Shown: in pieces, positions 7,836 to 10,606 of the stretch
Numbering within the stretch: position 1 is the first letter of the stretch
Layout: every line of letters begins with the position of its first letter
Assembly (NCBI GenBank): GCA_009663005.1
Contig: VIGQ01001469.1
Span: forward strand, 1-10,606
DNA: 10,606 nt
Direction of reading: 5' to 3'
From: Actinidia chinensis
Lineage: Eukaryota > Streptophyta > Magnoliopsida > Ericales > Actinidiaceae
Position numbers and translations under genes: made by a program
Notes under the pieces: generated by a model
What the model saw: only the letters and a program-made list of their open reading frames with translations
Database searches by the model: none
Told to the model about the DNA's origin: nothing

Positions 7836-8000
7836 GGTCAACGCGTCAACTTTGACCAGTCAACGGTCAACGGGTGTTGACTGGTCAACCGGCTGGTCAA
7901 CGGCTCGGGCAACGGCTCAGTGTTGACCGGTCAACGGCTCGGCTCGGGTATGGTCAACGGCTCGGGTTTGACCAGTCCCACAGCTGGTTGCACTAGTCAA
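7836..8000 (-). repeat. TTGAC (W-box) cluster with GGTCAACGGCTCGGG repeats
   Basis: Thirteen TTGAC cores on either strand are visible, at 7837, 7845, 7852, 7859, 7866, 7877, 7884, 7896, 7923, 7930, 7953, 7968 and 7996. Several are paired head to head or tail to tail, such as the perfect palindrome GTTGACCGGTCAAC (7922-7935). A longer unit GGTCAACGGCTCGGG recurs at 7895, 7929 and 7952. TTGAC with a following C or T is the known core bound by plant WRKY factors. Whether these sites act is unknown. They lie in the leader of the element, between the GC-rich block and the 31-bp array. Confidence 0.75.
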
Positions 8001-8115
8001 GGCTTGGTGCCAACATCATCTTACTAAAGAATAATCATGTCTTTTCTTTTACTTTCTCTTTTTCAAAAACTTAGTAATGATGTCTCCCATGTTGAAAAAA
8101 TGGCAGATTCCTTGG

Positions 8116-8262
8116 CCGAGAGCGCGGGGCGCGTGGAGGCCCGTGGGGCCGCGTGGGCAGGGCCAGCGTGGATCTCGACGCGCCGAACTTCACGGGGACG
8201 GGGGGGTGAGGGGCGCGTCCGGCTGTACGATTTTGACGCAGTTTGGTGCTGGAGGCTTCGTC
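8116..8262 (-). other. GC-rich leader block
   Basis: This segment is strikingly GC- and CpG-rich (GCGCGGGGCGCG at 8122-8133; ACGGGGGGGTGAGGGGCGCG near 8198) within AT-rich surroundings. In element orientation it lies about 140-290 bases downstream of the primer-binding site, where LTR element RNAs carry packaging and dimerisation structures. A mini-frame starting ATGGGAGACATC follows on the minus strand (ATG near 8090) but ends after 13 codons. No gag is visible. Confidence 0.6.
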
Positions 8263-8389
8263 TCGACGAGGACTAATCTAGTTGGTATGCTCAAACGCCA
8301 TTTTTGAGACTTCGGATTTGGTCACGGAATTCGAAGAGAAGCTGGACTCCAGGTGGCACTCCGGTGACTCTACGGTGAGTCAAGGGTGA

Positions 8390-8405
8390 GAGAGTTTTGA
8401 TACCA
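8390..8405 (-). other. Primer-binding site, tRNA-iMet type
   Basis: On the minus strand TGGTATCA (8405-8398) begins two bases (AT) after the end of the 5' LTR and continues AAACTCTC. TGGTATCA complements the 3' end of plant initiator tRNA-Met. The next bases differ from the canonical GAGC, so the match is strong for 8 bases and then partial. Its place just inside the LTR supports the call. Confidence 0.8.
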
Positions 8406-8487
8406 ATTGATTTTGGTGCCCCAAAACGAGTTCTTCGTGACCAGTCACTCCAACCAAACATCAACCACACACACTTGACAAAGATTT

Positions 8488-8520
8488 ACGTGGTTCGGCC
8501 AACAAGCCTACATCCACGGA
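8488..8520 (-). promoter_or_regulatory. Conserved LTR box (right copy)
   Basis: ACGTGGTTCGGCCAAC with CATCCACGGA on the plus strand is equivalent to 5397-5429. The spacing between the two halves differs slightly from the left copy, while the outer CGTGG/CCACG arms are kept. Confidence 0.6.
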
Positions 8521-8546
8521 GGAGGAAACAAATTAATTCACTATCC

Positions 8547-8581
<35 letters not shown>

Positions 8582-8786
8582 AATCTCCACTCACTCTCAG
8601 CACTCTCTCATTTTTCTCTAACATCCATGTCTATCTCTCACAGATCTCACAGCTCCAATTCTAGCCCACTCTATGCCCAGGATCTCTGTGCTCGCGGTGC
8701 CTCTAACTAGACACACTAGCACTCCCCCAACCCAAATCTCTCTCAGCCCCTATCTGACACACAGCAACAAGCTTGTGCTCCGGTGG

Positions 8787-8805
8787 GTAATCCTCCAAGG
8801 ATTAC
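8787..8805. repeat. Conserved LTR stem-loop (right copy)
   Basis: GTAATCC-TCCAA-GGATTAC is identical to the left LTR copy at 5688-5706. Confidence 0.6.
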
Positions 8806-8841
8806 ATTTTGCCTCTTCCGTGCTATGCTCCTCAAATGGAG

Positions 8842-8854
8842 CCTATTTAATAGG
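8842..8854 (-). promoter_or_regulatory. TATA-like element in 5' LTR
   Basis: CCTATTAAATAGG on the minus strand is the best TATA-like core in the 5' LTR. It lies about 235 bp downstream of the LTR start and about 430 bp before the primer-binding site, a plausible geometry for U3 followed by R and U5. No transcription start can be fixed from sequence alone. Confidence 0.4.
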
Positions 8855-9088
8855 GGATGGAGCCTCCATTGTGACAATCACCAGCGATCCTTCTCTCTTG
8901 AATTCTTTTCATTCCTCAGCCTCTATTAGAGACTCTCTGGTCTCTGACCAATTTACCAAATGAATACGGCTTCTGGAAAGGAATTGGGAATGCCCTGAAG
9001 GATGGAATGAGGACTTTGGCATTTGGCCATGGGGCTTGGGCTTGGGCCCAATATGCTTGGGCCTTCCAATTTGGGCTGACCCAAAACA

Positions 9089-9093
9089 AGTAG
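9089..9093. repeat. Target-site duplication, right copy (AGTAG)
   Basis: These are the five bases after the right LTR. They match GGTAG at 5326-5330 in four of five positions. Confidence 0.65.
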
Positions 9094-9163
9094 TGCAGTT
9101 TTGCATGTGGGTGCGTTGAGGCTTCTGGGGAGAGTATTGCCCTGGATGTCGGGTGTCGGATGA
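9089..9163 (-). pseudogene. Short open frame interrupted by the retroelement, 5' part
   Basis: On the minus strand, after a TGA at 9166-9164, a frame is open from 9163 to the LTR boundary. It contains an ATG at 9106 (Met-Gln-Asn-Cys-Thr-Thr). If one copy of the 5-bp target site is kept, it runs on in the same frame into 5325-5227. The total is about 55 codons before a stop. That is short enough to occur by chance, but the continuity across the insertion point is worth recording. No family is recognised. Confidence 0.2.
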
Positions 9164-9166
9164 TCA

Positions 9167-10135
9167 ATCCAGCCCTCCTCTCTCTATATGAAGGTTGTTT
9201 AATATAGGTATAATACTATGTTACAACTGCACCTTATTTAAAAGCAGATGTAAAAAGTTTCAAGTTAATGTAAAAAATCAGTATTTTTTACTTTTATAAA
9301 ATATTTTCTTTTTTTTTTGGCCTCATAAACAAAAGCAGAGAAGTTATGCCAAATACTCAGGCGTAGTTTTCAAGGATAGAAAAAAAAAAAGTTGTAGGTT
9401 TAAAACTATGCCAACACATGCACTACTTCCTGATGTTGATATTGAAATGCCTGAATGTTAGATATTGAAAGTAGCTAGCTAGTAATAATTCCCCATCAAA
9501 CTAAATGCAAACTAACTCATTCACGTGCATTGCGTAGTATTTGTGGGTGTTAACTTGCCTTGTACTTGTTCAATTTTGAACACCGGTACATTGTGCGCCT
9601 TTATTATAAGAACATCTCTAACAAATTCTTTCTGAAATTTTTTCCTAGTTTAAGGAGGGCCAAAACTCCATAGACACAACCGCCCTCCAAGAAAAGGTCG
9701 CTATTCATCTCCTTTAACACTGGTTAACATTACCGTTCTCTATCTACTCTCCTCCTTATCCCCTCACACCGCGAACTGTCAACATCCACTTTTTTTATAA
9801 AAAAATAAATAAATGAAATAATATAAGAGTATTTAACTGTTAAAAAAGAATTATAAAGAGTGATCTATGGCTATGGTAACAAAAAAAGGGATCTTCTATA
9901 AATAATGACATTTACCTTTTCGTTAACATTAGAAAACGAATCTAGTAAGGGTTAGAATGTGTTGATGAAATGCCATAAAGAGATTCAGGTTTCGGTATAA
10001 TGAACAGGGTATAAATGATTGCATCTATTAAGGTTTTGTATAATTCACATAGTGATATAATGATAACACATGATACAAAAAACAAATAAAAATTTCTAAA
10101 TTTGATAGTATGAAAGATGGCCAACAAGAGTAAAT
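9167..10135. other. AT-rich intergenic spacer
   Basis: No gene is supported. A perfect 9-bp inverted repeat GTAAAAAAT/ATTTTTTAC (9270-9291, loop CAGT) is present, along with several poly-A and poly-T runs. A motif TAAGAACATCTCTAACA at 9607-9623 resembles GAGCATCTC-type sequences seen at plant MITE ends, and a similar copy lies at 10568. The 61-codon minus frame at 10127-9942 is AT-driven and unconvincing. Confidence 0.5.
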
Positions 10136-10285
10136 CTTGTGGTGGTTAAGAAGTTTGCTTTGCATATGCAACAATTGGTCAATCAATCATAAATCTTTAA
10201 AATTTCTTGGTTAAATCACTTGCCTCAATTTAAGGTCTAGACTTGCCCCGTAAGTCGTATTGTGGGCCAGTCGGCAACCCTTTTA
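10136..10285 (+). mobile_element. Possible degenerate tRNA-derived SINE
   Basis: GTGGTGGTTAAGAAGTTTGC (10140-10159), followed by TTGCATATGCAA and GGTCAATCAATC (10177-10188), resembles the head of plant tRNA-derived SINEs: a box A-like TGGTTAAGAAG and a box B-like GGTTCGAATC relative about 34 bp apart. The following CTTGCCCCGTAAGTCGT and GGGCCAGTCGGC suggest a SINE body. Box B is a poor match, and I cannot define a 3' end or target duplication. Confidence 0.3.
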
Positions 10286-10606
10286 GATTTACTATTGAGT
10301 GGCAGAAACAGGGCTAGATGATTGTGAATGGGGGACATAGTAGTTTTTCATTTTTTCGCCTTCTAGAGATGCCAACCAATGCCATCATAAATGTTGTTGC
10401 AAGTTGCAACACGACTTTTAGTGTTAAATGAGCATTTTTCAAGTGCACATATTAAATGGTTTGTTTGTTAATGTATATGTTGTTACTTAACATGGATTCA
10501 TAACACATTTGGTTTTCTCCATTTGAAATGTTAGTGGACCCACTTAAAATTGTCGGATATTATATTGTAAGAGCATCTCTGTTGTAAATGTTAATTTTGT
10601 GTGTGT
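10286..10606. other. Intergenic spacer to window end
   Basis: No gene is seen. TAAGAGCATCTCTGTTG at 10568-10584 may be the terminus of a further MITE cut by the window edge. The last bases are a short GT run. Confidence 0.4.

Larger units (their letters stand above)
5331..9088 (-). mobile_element. Non-autonomous LTR retroelement, probable Ty1-copia type
   Basis: A complete element of 3,758 bp lies in minus orientation. It has LTRs at both ends, a primer-binding site next to the right (5') LTR, a polypurine tract next to the left (3') LTR, outer TG...CA termini and a near-perfect 5-bp target duplication. The internal domain (5982-8407, 2,426 bp) has no gag, protease, integrase, reverse transcriptase or RNase H frame. 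Its longest minus-strand frame (7811-7533) is translated repeat. It would therefore depend on enzymes supplied by another element. The size falls between classic TRIM and LARD elements. The copia assignment rests on the iMet-type primer site and on an LTR motif I associate with copia; it is inference. An autonomous element that lost its coding region is the alternative. Confidence 0.88.
8408..9088 (-). repeat. 5' LTR of the retroelement (681 bp)
   Basis: On the minus strand it starts TGTTTTGGGTC (9088) and ends CACCAAAATCA (8408), with TG...CA termini. It is 30 bp longer than the 3' LTR, mostly through small insertions. It would act as promoter for the element: a TATA-like core is at 8842-8854 and the conserved CCGTGGATG...GGCCGAACCACGT box lies near the downstream end. 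Short frames in it are non-coding. Confidence 0.92.

Noticed and set aside
7314..8000. CRISPR-like array of short repeats
   Set aside because: Repeats are diverged, tandem without unique spacers, and lie inside a plant LTR element.

Overview
This window looks like nuclear DNA from a flowering plant. It is AT-rich, intergenic and full of repeats. It contains two dinucleotide (CT)n microsatellites, MITE-like inverted-repeat elements and an LTR retroelement. The retroelement has a tRNA-iMet type primer-binding site and an LTR motif I associate from memory with plant Ty1-copia elements. I see no bacterial-type genes and no intact protein-coding gene. No open reading frame exceeds about 130 codons, and none shows a domain I recognise. 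The species cannot be named from the sequence.

Layout. Positions 1-2156 are low-complexity or unremarkable intergenic DNA with a CCGCAT hexamer repeat at 1247-1283. Positions 2157-3340 hold a long CT microsatellite, an AT-rich foldback, a MITE-like element of about 420 bp whose left terminus is duplicated, and a Stowaway-like MITE of about 230 bp. Positions 3573-4087 hold a CA-rich tract and a 171-bp tandem duplication. Positions 4931-5325 (minus strand) hold remnants of a decayed open frame.

Positions 5331-9088 are the main object of the window: a complete but coding-incapable LTR retroelement in minus orientation. The evidence is two LTRs of 651 and 681 bp, a primer-binding site at 8405 reading leftwards, a polypurine tract abutting the other LTR, TG...CA ends, and a near-perfect 5-bp target duplication (GGTAG/AGTAG). 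Its internal domain of about 2.4 kb has no gag or pol frame. It carries structured non-coding modules instead: a GC-rich leader, a cluster of 13 TTGAC (W-box) cores, a tandem array with a period of about 31 bp built on GGTCCCTGA, and two smaller tandem repeats.

The element split a short open frame. Codons upstream (9163-9089) and downstream (5325-5227) are in the same frame across the target site. Positions 9094-10606 are AT-rich spacer with a possible degenerate tRNA-derived SINE near 10136.

The genes do not form a pathway. The window is best read as a transposon-rich intergenic region. The retroelement's non-coding internal structure and the interrupted frame are its most notable points.
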